NCBI GenBank assembly: GCA_964640435.1
Contig: CAZXFJ010000020.1
Location: forward strand, 1 to 19,552
DNA from: GWA1-39-11 sp964640435
GTDB taxonomy: Bacteria; Patescibacteriota; Microgenomatia; Levybacterales; GWA1-39-11
Direction: 5' to 3'
Length of the DNA stretch: 19,552 nucleotides
Shown: one piece after another, positions 1 to 8,556 of the stretch
Numbering within the stretch: position 1 is the first letter of the stretch
How the letters are laid out: each line of letters opens with the position of its first letter
Program-made: the position numbers and the translations under genes
Notes under the pieces: generated by a model
Told to the model about the DNA's origin: nothing
What the model saw: only the letters and a program-made list of their open reading frames with translations
Databases searched by the model: none

Positions 1-18
1 AAAAGTACTACAGTAGCT
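1..18 (-). other. In-frame continuation of the Kelch repeat beyond the TGA
   Basis: Read in the frame of the Kelch gene, the six codons after the TGA give S-Y-C-S-T-F. With glycine in place of the stop, the segment R-G-SYCST-F has the spacing of the earlier repeats: R-G-NNTQE-F, R-G-SSTNT-F, R-G-TNTTT-F and R-G-AATTD-F. This suggests that the coding frame ran, or still runs, past the stop and out of the window. The stretch is short, so chance similarity cannot be fully excluded. Confidence 0.55.
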
Positions 19-1137
19 TCAACGAACAAAATACAAATAACCCTGATGATTAAAAAGATCCCCACCTGTTGCCGGCGCTACTGGTAAATCAGTTTGTCCA
101 ACAAACGAATCAGAATTAATATCATATTTCCAAAATTCCTGAGTATTATTACCACGGAAAACATAAATATATCCATCTCCTGAGTTATATACTGCTCCAA
201 CAAATCCTGCTGTTTGAGGCGTATTTGTCAGAGTAGTCCATGAATTGCCAGAAATATTGTATTTATAAAAAGTATTTGTAGAACTACCCCTCAAAATATA
301 AATATTGCCGTTATATACGGTAATATTTCCATCACTATTTAAAGCTGCAGGAGCTGCTGTCATAGTAGACCATGAATTGCCAGAAACATCATAGCGATAA
401 AATGTTGTTGTATTTGTTCCACGAGGTGTATACATATATCCAGCGTAATAGATAAGGCTTCCACCGGTTGAAATTGTAGCCGGTGTTGATGAAACAGCAT
501 TCCAAGTATTGTTTGAGACTGTATACTTCCAGAAATCAGTTGTAGCAGCACCTCGCAAAACAAAAATATTTGTTCCGTCCGTTCCTATGGATGCTCCTGA
601 GTAAACTAAATCAGGAAGATCAGCGAGCTTAGTCCATGTGTTTAATGCTATTGAGTATTTATAAAATTCTTTCTGATAACCACCAAAAATTGCATAGATA
701 TTTCCATTTAATACTTTCATATCACTACCCTGGTATGAATATCTTGGTGCATCAGCCATTCTCTTCCATTTGTTGATGTCTGGCTGATAACGAAGGAAAA
801 TATTGTCACCACTTGGCTTCAGGTACAAATATGTTCCATCAGAAACAACTGATGACTGATCACCTAGCGCAATGTCGGGGGTTTTCCATACTCGGGTTGA
901 CCATGTACCTGAGGCCTGAAGTCTTAATTGACCTGACGTGCTCGCACTTTCTGTCCCGTTGTAAAGCCCACTTGAAAAATCAGCGGGAGTGGAAAGAGTT
1001 ACACTTGCCGCCTCTGCTTTTCCGACTATATTTGTGGGTAAAGATAAAAAGATCGTGTTTTGAGGTATAACCGTGATAACAATTAAGGCTATAACAAATA
1101 ATTTCCTAAGCTTTGAATCTTTAAAAAATAAAACCAT
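19..1137 (-). CDS. Secreted Kelch-like beta-propeller protein, apparently cut short by an in-frame TGA
   Basis: The protein has 372 residues. Residues 1-44 look like a signal peptide: charged KDSKLRK, a hydrophobic stretch at about 13-33, and a likely cleavage site after GKAEA. From about residue 103 there are six repeats of roughly 44 residues, starting near 103, 147, 190, 234, 278 and 323. Each has the Kelch-like pattern (N/Y)IY-x-x-RG-x5-F-(Y/W)-K-Y-(D/N)-x3-N-x-W, and together they are expected to form a propeller with one blade per repeat. A seventh repeat starts at 367 (YLYFVR) and meets TGA exactly where the other repeats have Gly. No catalytic residues are recognised, so binding to protein or glycan is the likely role. 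The ATG at 1137 is preceded in frame by TAA at 1156-1158 with no other start between. The Shine-Dalgarno is weak (AAGAG). There are no cysteines before the stop. The fold and secretion are fairly sure; the function is unknown. Confidence 0.85.
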   Translation of the reverse strand: MVLFFKDSKLRKLFVIALIVITVIPQNTIFLSLPTNIVGKAEAASVTLSTPADFSSGLYNGTESASTSGQLRLQASGTWSTRVWKTPDIALGDQSSVVSDGTYLYLKPSGDNIFLRYQPDINKWKRMADAPRYSYQGSDMKVLNGNIYAIFGGYQKEFYKYSIALNTWTKLADLPDLVYSGASIGTDGTNIFVLRGAATTDFWKYTVSNNTWNAVSSTPATISTGGSLIYYAGYMYTPRGTNTTTFYRYDVSGNSWSTMTAAPAALNSDGNITVYNGNIYILRGSSTNTFYKYNISGNSWTTLTNTPQTAGFVGAVYNSGDGYIYVFRGNNTQEFWKYDINSDSFVGQTDLPVAPATGGDLFNHQGYLYFVR

Positions 1138-1141
1138 CGGT

Positions 1142-1159
1142 CTCTTACAGAACTCTTAC
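1142..1159 (-). repeat. Two GTAAGAG copies in the Kelch leader
   Basis: GTAAGAG occurs on the minus strand at 1159-1153 and again at 1148-1142, 11 bp apart. The copy nearer the gene lies about 5-11 bases before the ATG and contains AAGAG, the only Shine-Dalgarno-like sequence present. The repeat could be a regulatory site or coincidence. Confidence 0.35.
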
Positions 1160-1164
1160 AATTA

Positions 1165-1194
1165 ATCGTAGCAAGATATTTTCACGGAGGTCAA
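1165..1194 (-). promoter_or_regulatory. Candidate sigma-70 promoter for the Kelch gene
   Basis: On the minus strand, TTGACC (1194-1189, five of six matches to TTGACA) is followed after 18 bp by TACGAT (1170-1165, four of six matches to TATAAT). Transcription would begin near 1158, giving a leader of about 20 bases before the ATG at 1137. The spacing is acceptable and the position is right, but the -10 box is mediocre and the region is AT-rich. Confidence 0.4.
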
Positions 1195-1405
1195 TAACCT
1201 ATAGGATTTTTGAGGCTAAGCAATTCCTTTATTTATATATTTATTTGGCCCATTTTAACAATCTAAATTATTTTTACACGTTAAAATATTATAAGATTAT
1301 TTACTCTATTTACTATTGGATGTAGCCTTTTTTATTACAGGATGTATATTATTTTACCTTATAGGACGTGTGGGTAATTTGAAGCTAAAAGTAACAGGTT
1401 TTATT

Positions 1406-1437
1406 AGATGATAAGAATTAATACTACTTAAACATCT
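1406..1437 (-). terminator. Imperfect hairpin after the LamG gene, possible transcript end
   Basis: AGATG and TAAG pair with CTTA and CATCT around an 11-base loop, with a small unpaired step between the two stem parts. The hairpin begins 15 bases after the LamG stop codon. On the minus strand no run of T follows, so this is not a canonical intrinsic terminator. It may stabilise the 3' end of the message or have no role. Confidence 0.22.
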
Positions 1438-1452
1438 CAATATGTATCAAAA

Positions 1453-4400
1453 TTATGGAGTCCCTGTTATGGGGCCGAATCGTACTGCTGAACCTTGATT
1501 ATAAATTGTCTTAACCTGAGCCGCTGTTGCTGGATAATTATAAACTCTTACATCATCAACCTTGCCATCAAAATAGTCAGAACTTAAAGCACCCAGCCTT
1601 GCAATAGCAAACGCATTAGCTGTTGTAACTGTATGAATTGTACCTGTTACAGAGCTCCTTGAGCCAATAAGCTGTCCATCCATGTATACTTTTATCGTTG
1701 ACCCATCGTAAGTTCCGACTAAATGATGCCAACGACCAACTGTCATTTTTACTGTTGTATTAGGAGCATCATCCTGAGCACTACCATCTCTTGATATCCA
1801 AAATTGAGGCTCACCTTGATCTTGAATATTCATCCAATATCCTTTATCCGAACTCGAACCAAATAGGCCCCCAGGGCTTCTGTTCCCTCCAAAAGCATCA
1901 GCTTTTGCCCACATACTTAGCGTTATACCATTTGTTCCTTGTAGAGCATCTCTTGTAGGTATACTTACATAATCTGTGCTTCCATCAAAACTAGGTGCAT
2001 AATTATATTTTCCAGCATTTGTTGTACTTGTTCCAGATGCCCCACCCCACCATGAGCTGGCCGTTGTACATGTTCCTGTAGTTGTAGATCCATTTTTTGT
2101 ACCAGTAGATCCATTTCCACTTGAGTCATAAAGGGTTGTCCCCTGACATTCATCAAGCTTCCAGTAGCCGGATGGGTCTCCCTGATTATAGTCCCAGGCA
2201 ATTTGTGCAGGAGTTCTTTGATAGTTAAAAATTCTAACTTGATCAATACTACCTTGAAATACTTCTGATGTTCCAAAACCTCCTACGTCAAACTTTGAAG
2301 GCGAACCGGTATCGCTGACTGTACTTGTTGTCTGTCTCAAAACTCCATCTATGTATATAGAATGATTATTTGACCCATCGGTAGTATATTCAACAAAATG
2401 CCATTGATTAAGAGTTGGCGCAGTTGTTGTAACCAGAGTAGTTCCACCCCACTTCCAGGCAAGAAAGGCCCCGGACCTAAACCCAAGCTCAATAGCAGCA
2501 TTTGAATTATTATCAAGACTTACAGCTGTTCTGTTTCCTGATAGAGAACCAACTGTTGGATACATCCAAAAACTTATGCTTTTTGCTCCCTGAATTGTTG
2601 GCAGACTATTAACAGTTGATGAACGAACATAGGTAGTTCCTGATGAGTTAAATTGTAAGGCACGACCAGGTTTTCCACTAACCGGCACAGGATTGTTATT
2701 CATAGTTCCATCATTACCATTTCCTGAAACATCTGGAACGATTGTTGATGTTTTTGCCTGCTCAAAATCCCATCGAAGCACAGGCGCAACACAAGATGTT
2801 GAATCACCCGGAACACAATACTCAGCACTCGCTGAGTTTGAAGCAACGGATCCACCTGACAATTGAGATGTATCAGATAAAGCTCCCAGAACGAGATTAG
2901 ACTGACGGTTATAATCTACCTTCACTTGATCCGGGGTTAAAGCATAATTATAAATCTTAACTTCATCAATTAAACCTGAATAGAATAAGGTTCTATCCCA
3001 ACCCAAATAGTACTTATTACTGTTATTAGTCGCAATATAGTTACCTGTTCTTGTATCGGCAGTTGTTGCTACTAATCTACCGTCAAGATACATATTATAT
3101 GTATTATTATCTGTATCTCTATTTACTACAGCATGATGCCATTTCCCATCGTTTACAGCATTTGGGGAATCAACAAATACGGTTTGGCTATTACTGTCTC
3201 TTGTTGACCATTCAAGTTGACGAGATGCGTTAATTGATAGATCCATATATGGTGTTGAGTTGTTATAGTTATCAATAATCGGTGCGTCTGTAACCGTCGT
3301 CTTAGTATTGAACCATACACTTATTGAAAAGCTTACATCTCCAAAATTTATACCGGTTGATCCATTAATCCCTACATAATCATCAACTCCATCAAATGCT
3401 AAAGCTCTGTTATATTTTCCGTTTTGATTCCATCCTGAACCAACTGTGGCAGGATTTGCCATGGCTGTGAGAAGTCCATTTCCAATTGCTCCCATACTTC
3501 CTGAGCTACTTGCTACGTTTCCAAAACCATCATCAAGTTTTAAATATACAAGAGGTGATGAAACTGGAGAACCAACTGGCGGGTGTCCAGCATTCATATC
3601 CGATACAATTTGCTTTGCGCTTCTTGCATAATTATATATTTGAAATTGATCCATTGTCCCATTTAAGTCTTCATTTCCGCTTCCACCTATTGAAAGATTA
3701 TTTGTATATAATGCAATTTCTGCCGATCCACCATCAGTATCCGTTGTTGCAACACCATTAATATAAAATGTTGAAGAGCCTGGAGAATTTTGATCCCAGA
3801 CAAAAGCAATGTGATACCATTTATTTAAAGCGAGTGAGGAGCTTACTTGAAATATGTATTTTGTAGTAGTAGACCATACAATCGCTTCCACTAACGAGCT
3901 CCCGGGAAGATAGCGAAGTATATAATTGCGATCTTTTTTATATAAAGTTTCATTACCATCTCCTACCCCATTTCTATATATCCAACCTTCCATTGTTAAG
4001 CTTTGATATGTAACATCTATACCGAGCCTATCCGTAACACCTACATAGTTATCGTTGCTTGGAGCATTAACCCTTAAGCCCTTTCCAAACTTACCCGAAG
4101 TCCATGTGGGTCTTGAACCACTTCCTTGGTTAAATCCACCATTATTACCATACGTAGACGTGTCATTAACTACTTGCCCATAACCTTCTTCAAAATTATA
4201 TTGAGCTATAGGTCCAGCGGCCCAACTATATAGATTACTTATTTCCATATCTGATAAATTACGGGCATAAACTCTTGCATCATCGATTAAACCATCAAAG
4301 AAATTTACTGCAGTACCTGATGACTGCTCTGCCCCAATGTGGAAACGACCTGAATCATCTCCAATTGAGGCTGGAATGGTACCTGTAATGGTTGTAGCAA

Positions 4401-7400
4401 CCTTGGCACCATTAATATAAATTTGTGCAGTTCTATTTGTTGAGTCATAAACGCCAGCAACATGGGCCCAGGATCCAGCAGTTAAAACGTTTGAATTTGT
4501 TTCAATATAGTTACTTGAAGAATCAAGATAAAGTCTTACTTTCTGACCCCGTTGTGCTAAAAGATAACTTTCATTTGATGAGCTATCCCATTTTCCTAAG
4601 ACATCGTTTTGAGTATCAGATGTTGATTCAGGCTTAATCCAAGCTGATAATGTCAAACTTCCTGTAATTGAAAGCGATGTACTGTCGGCTGCATATTGAT
4701 ATTGGGAACTCGTAGATTCTAGATCTATCGCATTTCCAAATTGACCTGAAGCAAGCAAAGCTCCTGCTCCACCATCCTGAATAGTATTACTATTTCCAGA
4801 CGAATCAGATGGCCCATAAGCACTTTTAAACAATGCAATCATAGCAGCATATGCCTGAGACGGGCTTGCTGTCCAAGCAGGATTTAGTGCACTCGTATCG
4901 TTCTCTCCCAAAAGCATTGATGAAACATTACCGTTTTGAGCCTGGCCAGTTTGATTTAGATCACTTGTAAAACCAGTTGGAGAGCTAATTGAAGTAACTG
5001 ATGCTCCACCAGTTGTTGGTGTCATAACCACTAATGCTAGATCACCACCTTGGGTTGGAGTAACAGAGCCTGGTGTTGGATTTCCACTGTTTACTGAATC
5101 TGTTCCTGTAGTTCCATCGCTTGGATGAAGATCCTGTGGCTTATATATTGGTGAAATTTCATATGCCACAAATCCAAGATTCCATCCTGTTGTTCCCGTT
5201 GGATCAACGGTAATAGTGTCATTTCCTCCGGCGATTGTATAAGTCATCATTACCGTTACTGCTGGGTCTCCTCCTCCCCACCAGTCAATTCTTTCATAAG
5301 TATTTCCTGAGGAATCAGTAAACTCGGTATTAAGAGGTGTCCAATTGGTGCCTGATTTATATCCGTAACCCACAATAACAATGTTGTTTTTTGCAGTCGT
5401 TGGTTTATCGAATGTAATAGTAAGCGTAGTTGTATTTGCTTGATAATTTGCTTTACGCTGAACAATTCCCGGTGGCAAATTATCTTCTGTCCAATACCCC
5501 ACTAGTCCATCACTTAATGCGTCAGGCATATTTGCAGATGCTCCAAGGACTGATGAGGCAAAACTTGAACCTCGAGCTGCGTAATCAGAAGCAACTTGAG
5601 AGGCCGACAATGCATAGCTATATATCTTTACTTCATCTTCTCTTCCATTAAAAAATCTATCTTTTGCACCAGCGTTATTTCTTGCTCCAAGTATTACCGG
5701 CAAAGAAGTTGTGACAGGTCCAGTGGAATCTGCTGTTGTGCTTGCTAACTGACCATTTACGTATAGATTCCAATTTGATCCATCAAACGTACCAACTAGA
5801 TGTGTCCACGTATTTGTTGGTAATGTCTTAGTTGCCACCGTATTATGATCTGCACTGGCTGTAAAAGTACCAACCTCAATCTGCTGAGTTCCGCTATTGT
5901 TTTTAAGTCTTAAATAGTATGGTTCTTCTCCACCAGAACTTCCTTTTCCAACCAAATTCATGATATTTCCAGATGTTGGAAGTGCTGATGGATTAACCCA
6001 AACAGAAATTGACATTGATCCACCAATACTTCCGTTATTGTTTGCCGCCATTGCATGATCATTAGAACCATCAAACGCCAAACAATTTCCCTGTAAGCAC
6101 ATGTTGCCCATTTGCCAGCCCGAACTTCCCGTTGGCGGACTTGAGAAGTTATATAGATTTAATGGAGTAATAGACTCAGCAGAACTTGAAGCAACATTAC
6201 CTGTTCCCTCGTCTAATTGCCAAAATATTGACGGTGCTGTTGAAGTAGTTGCACCAGAAAACTCAAAATTACTCCCCTGCCTTACAACAACACCCATGTT
6301 ACTAGGTAAATATACACTTAGTGGAGACGACATATTGCTTAAATCTCCGCTTGTGAATCCAAAATCAGTTTCATCCGACCATTTATTAACAACTGGCCCT
6401 GCGGCAATTTCAAAGGAAATTCCAGCCCAAAAAACAGAAGCGTCAAGAGAAACAGTTGGGGTTGTATCAGGATCGGATCTTGAATAGATGCCCTGAGAGC
6501 CATTAGTATCATACAGATTTGTCCAACCTGCTTCAGCTGTTCCATTTGGACCACTCTGCGCTCCTATAAAAAACAATGCACCATTTTTGGTTGAACCGAA
6601 TGCGCTTAATGAAGTACTTGCTGTAGTACCTGTTCCCGTATTAAGTGCTGAAACCTGAACCACTGAATTTGCACCGTTAGTTCCCGTAGTCAAGGCGCCG
6701 TCAACCTGAATTATTGACCAAGATAAAATATTTGCAGTGACATTTGAGGTAATAGTTAATTGCCCACTACCTGGATTTGGCCCTACAAATGCTCTATATA
6801 TATCAACTCTTTGTTCATTAAAAAGCTGCGGGCTCCATGTGCCATTTCCAACTGATGTCCAAGTCTGATTAAGTCCGCTAACAGTCGATGCACTAGCAGC
6901 AGAATTATCAACAACACGAACGAATACATACACCATCGTGTTTGCTTTTGGACTAATGGTTCCTGTGGTTGCAGTTGTCGTATTTGAAGAACTTGACTGC
7001 TCTAAAGCCTGAAAACTTATCCCATCGGTCGTTATATCATTCACAGATATCTTTTTCCAATATACCTGCTCTGATGAATCTTTGACAATTGAGGCATATA
7101 TCTGGTTCGTTTTAGAAACATAAGTTAACGAAACAGAAATTATATTGGTTTCACTACTCCAAGGTGAAGCAGCCAGTAACCACGAAGAATTACTATATAC
7201 ATAAAAATTTGTTGCTGTGGTTCCAGAAGCACTTAATAGATATATTTTTGTTCCGTCTGTTGTTGCAGAATAAACATTATCTGTTGCAGGTGAGATTGTA
7301 TAGTTAGAAGTGGTCCAAGAGGATCCGTTATATATCGAGCTTGAAAGATCACCATCCTGAAAAATCATACTGATATTGTTACCGATAGCAACAAGAACTG

Positions 7401-8556
7401 GTCTATCTCCCGCTGCCAAACCAGAGCCTGTTGTTATGTCTGTAAATGTACAACCTGAAAATACTAATTTATATACTGCAGCTTCCGTATCTGCTCCGGT
7501 ATCGGAATATGCAAAATATACAGTTCCATCATCTGCAACCGCAACGGAAACTGTATTAGTATTATCTAAAGTACCCTGGCTTGCACTTGTACATGCCGTA
7601 CCTTTTGAATCTGATCCTCCTGCGTCAATAGTATTAACCTGTATCGCATCAGATGAATCATCAATCCATGCAACATAAATTAGATTTCCTTGAAGCCAAA
7701 CAGTAGGACTAAAGTTATCTGCATCTCCGGTATCCACATCTACTGCTGGACCCCAAGTCACACCACCTGCGGATTTTTTATAGAAAACATCTGTTCCATC
7801 AGAATAAAAAGCATACCAATTGCCATTTGCGTAAACTACTTTCCGCTGAAAGCTTCCAAACTGCGTATCTGTATCATCAATTCCACCTGATACAATAACT
7901 GACGGATCAACTTTAACAGGCCATGCTCTTTTTGGGTCTGACAACCACATATCATTTGCCTTAACCAGTACTCCATATCTATCTCCTTCTTTTGCAATTT
8001 CAATATTAACTCCTTCAGATCGAACACCCTTTGCATCTATCATCATCCCCGCGGGGATATGGAACATTTCCTTATTATCTTTATTGAAAAATCTCCAAGA
8101 ATAATCGACTGGATCCCTCATATATCTCTCTACCCCCTTTAATTCTGCATCGAATCTAAAGCTTCTTGGTGCTTTATTGTTTTTTAAAACAATGTTCTCC
8201 TTAAGTCCCTGATTTGAATCAGAGTTTAGGAATTCATACTCAATACTTGTATTATCAGACACATCAAATGTAACTACTCCATCTTTTTCATGTCTCTTTA
8301 TATTCTTTCCTTCAAATGAGAAACTCACTTCTCCGCCCTGACTTTCAAAGCTTGTCCTTACTTTATTTTTGTCATTTGAAAGTGAAGCGCTAAATTTTTT
8401 ACCCGAAAATGTAGGTCTTCCTAAGATTAAACAAATGATAGGTATAAGAAGAAACAAGGCAACAAATAAAACTACTATCTTCTTGCTCTTAGGATCCTTA
8501 ACAAACTCAATTAATCCCTTTATTTCTCTATGTATTTTTACTTTTATTTTTCTCAT
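1453..8556 (-). CDS. Giant membrane-anchored extracellular protein with propeller and six LamG domains
   Basis: The protein has 2367 residues. A basic N-terminus (1-26) precedes one hydrophobic helix (about 27-46). No clear cleavage site or lipobox is visible, so it is probably a signal anchor with the rest outside. Residues about 50-220 form a module ending in WLSDPKRAWPVKVDP, a motif I know from large Rhs/YD-type and CPR surface proteins. Residues about 225-770 are a BNR/sialidase-like propeller interrupted at 505-723. Six LamG (concanavalin-like) domains follow at about 775-995, 1016-1447 (split), 1449-1655, 1667-1883, 1924-2124 and 2129-2352. Most end in a motif like IDEVKIYNYAL. Outside the membrane helix the eight cysteines fall in pairs. 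There is no LPxTG or C-terminal anchor. An in-frame TAA at 8569-8571 fixes the ATG start; no Shine-Dalgarno is visible. Glycan or surface binding is likely; no enzyme is recognised. Confidence 0.92.
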   Translation of the reverse strand: MRKIKVKIHREIKGLIEFVKDPKSKKIVVLFVALFLLIPIICLILGRPTFSGKKFSASLSNDKNKVRTSFESQGGEVSFSFEGKNIKRHEKDGVVTFDVSDNTSIEYEFLNSDSNQGLKENIVLKNNKAPRSFRFDAELKGVERYMRDPVDYSWRFFNKDNKEMFHIPAGMMIDAKGVRSEGVNIEIAKEGDRYGVLVKANDMWLSDPKRAWPVKVDPSVIVSGGIDDTDTQFGSFQRKVVYANGNWYAFYSDGTDVFYKKSAGGVTWGPAVDVDTGDADNFSPTVWLQGNLIYVAWIDDSSDAIQVNTIDAGGSDSKGTACTSASQGTLDNTNTVSVAVADDGTVYFAYSDTGADTEAAVYKLVFSGCTFTDITTGSGLAAGDRPVLVAIGNNISMIFQDGDLSSSIYNGSSWTTSNYTISPATDNVYSATTDGTKIYLLSASGTTATNFYVYSNSSWLLAASPWSSETNIISVSLTYVSKTNQIYASIVKDSSEQVYWKKISVNDITTDGISFQALEQSSSSNTTTATTGTISPKANTMVYVFVRVVDNSAASASTVSGLNQTWTSVGNGTWSPQLFNEQRVDIYRAFVGPNPGSGQLTITSNVTANILSWSIIQVDGALTTGTNGANSVVQVSALNTGTGTTASTSLSAFGSTKNGALFFIGAQSGPNGTAEAGWTNLYDTNGSQGIYSRSDPDTTPTVSLDASVFWAGISFEIAAGPVVNKWSDETDFGFTSGDLSNMSSPLSVYLPSNMGVVVRQGSNFEFSGATTSTAPSIFWQLDEGTGNVASSSAESITPLNLYNFSSPPTGSSGWQMGNMCLQGNCLAFDGSNDHAMAANNNGSIGGSMSISVWVNPSALPTSGNIMNLVGKGSSGGEEPYYLRLKNNSGTQQIEVGTFTASADHNTVATKTLPTNTWTHLVGTFDGSNWNLYVNGQLASTTADSTGPVTTSLPVILGARNNAGAKDRFFNGREDEVKIYSYALSASQVASDYAARGSSFASSVLGASANMPDALSDGLVGYWTEDNLPPGIVQRKANYQANTTTLTITFDKPTTAKNNIVIVGYGYKSGTNWTPLNTEFTDSSGNTYERIDWWGGGDPAVTVMMTYTIAGGNDTITVDPTGTTGWNLGFVAYEISPIYKPQDLHPSDGTTGTDSVNSGNPTPGSVTPTQGGDLALVVMTPTTGGASVTSISSPTGFTSDLNQTGQAQNGNVSSMLLGENDTSALNPAWTASPSQAYAAMIALFKSAYGPSDSSGNSNTIQDGGAGALLASGQFGNAIDLESTSSQYQYAADSTSLSITGSLTLSAWIKPESTSDTQNDVLGKWDSSSNESYLLAQRGQKVRLYLDSSSNYIETNSNVLTAGSWAHVAGVYDSTNRTAQIYINGAKVATTITGTIPASIGDDSGRFHIGAEQSSGTAVNFFDGLIDDARVYARNLSDMEISNLYSWAAGPIAQYNFEEGYGQVVNDTSTYGNNGGFNQGSGSRPTWTSGKFGKGLRVNAPSNDNYVGVTDRLGIDVTYQSLTMEGWIYRNGVGDGNETLYKKDRNYILRYLPGSSLVEAIVWSTTTKYIFQVSSSLALNKWYHIAFVWDQNSPGSSTFYINGVATTDTDGGSAEIALYTNNLSIGGSGNEDLNGTMDQFQIYNYARSAKQIVSDMNAGHPPVGSPVSSPLVYLKLDDGFGNVASSSGSMGAIGNGLLTAMANPATVGSGWNQNGKYNRALAFDGVDDYVGINGSTGINFGDVSFSISVWFNTKTTVTDAPIIDNYNNSTPYMDLSINASRQLEWSTRDSNSQTVFVDSPNAVNDGKWHHAVVNRDTDNNTYNMYLDGRLVATTADTRTGNYIATNNSNKYYLGWDRTLFYSGLIDEVKIYNYALTPDQVKVDYNRQSNLVLGALSDTSQLSGGSVASNSASAEYCVPGDSTSCVAPVLRWDFEQAKTSTIVPDVSGNGNDGTMNNNPVPVSGKPGRALQFNSSGTTYVRSSTVNSLPTIQGAKSISFWMYPTVGSLSGNRTAVSLDNNSNAAIELGFRSGAFLAWKWGGTTLVTTTAPTLNQWHFVEYTTDGSNNHSIYIDGVLRQTTSTVSDTGSPSKFDVGGFGTSEVFQGSIDQVRIFNYQRTPAQIAWDYNQGDPSGYWKLDECQGTTLYDSSGNGSTGTKNGSTTTGTCTTASSWWGGASGTSTTNAGKYNYAPSFDGSTDYVSIPTRDALQGTNGITLSMWAKADAFGGNRSPGGLFGSSSDKGYWMNIQDQGEPQFWISRDGSAQDDAPNTTVKMTVGRWHHLVGTYDGSTIKVYMDGQLIGSRSSVTGTIHTVTTANAFAIARLGALSSDYFDGKVDDVRVYNYPATAAQVKTIYNQGSAVRFGPITGTP
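1501..6234 (-). repeat. Array of six LamG-like domains
   Basis: Six tandem concanavalin/LamG-fold units of about 200-220 residues lie in the C-terminal two thirds of the 2367-residue protein. Each shows the same order: an opening strand such as SGYWKLDE, then DSSGNG or a variant, a (L/A)xFDG strand, an (I/L)SxW strand, a W(H/T)H(L/V)-type strand, a YxxGx strand, and a closing (I/V)D(E/D)V(K/R)(I/V)Y helix or strand. The copies are strongly diverged from one another, so the array is old. In this fold such arrays commonly bind carbohydrate or protein partners. Confidence 0.85.
4816..5478 (-). other. Beta-sandwich-like module inserted in the second LamG domain (copy 2)
   Basis: Residues about 1027-1247 of the LamG protein separate the first LamG strand (DGLVGYWTEDN) from its usual continuation (SDSSGNSNT). 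In the other LamG domains the two are separated by only a few residues, as in SGYWKLDE-x8-DSSGNG. The insert contains NNIVIVGYGY, DSSGNTYERI, WNLGFVAYEIS, GDLALVVMTP and AAMIALFKS, the strand pattern also seen in copies 1 and 3. The copies are highly divergent, so this is not a recent duplication. Confidence 0.65.
6388..7044 (-). other. Beta-sandwich-like module inserted in the propeller (copy 1)
   Basis: Residues about 505-723 of the LamG protein do not fit the propeller repeat. The propeller sequence runs up to QVYWKKIS and resumes at WSDETDFGFTSGDL, which reads as the next propeller strand. The inserted part shares its layout with two other segments in this window: an N-terminal I-x-x-(Q/R)-like strand, a stretch ending in a long hydrophobic strand (MVYVFVRVV), a middle strand ending (SWSIIQVDGA), a T/S/G-rich linker, GALFFIGA, and a closing AGISFEIAAG strand. 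The function is unknown. Confidence 0.6.

Larger units (their letters stand above)
1138..1452. other. AT-rich intergenic region between the LamG and Kelch genes
   Basis: This 315-bp stretch has no credible gene on either strand and is clearly richer in A and T than its flanks. It holds an imperfect hairpin just after the LamG gene, three GGAYGT words at 1318, 1340 and 1364, a promoter candidate at 1165-1194, and two copies of GTAAGAG (minus strand) directly before the Kelch start. The size and contents suggest that the Kelch gene has its own promoter and is not simply read through from upstream. Confidence 0.7.

Noticed and set aside
1..30. Selenocysteine at the Kelch TGA
   Set aside because: The position corresponds to glycine, not cysteine, in the sister repeats, and only 18 bases follow, which show no convincing SECIS-like hairpin.
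1288..1293. Perfect TATAAT on the minus strand as the Kelch promoter
   Set aside because: No acceptable -35 box lies 16-19 bp upstream and the surroundings are nearly all A and T, so the word is expected by chance. The TTGACC/TACGAT pair is closer to the gene and better spaced.
1453..1520. Sortase or other C-terminal anchor on the LamG protein
   Set aside because: The protein ends shortly after the last LamG domain (…RFGPITGTP) with no LPxTG-like motif, hydrophobic segment or basic tail. Anchoring is more likely by the N-terminal helix.
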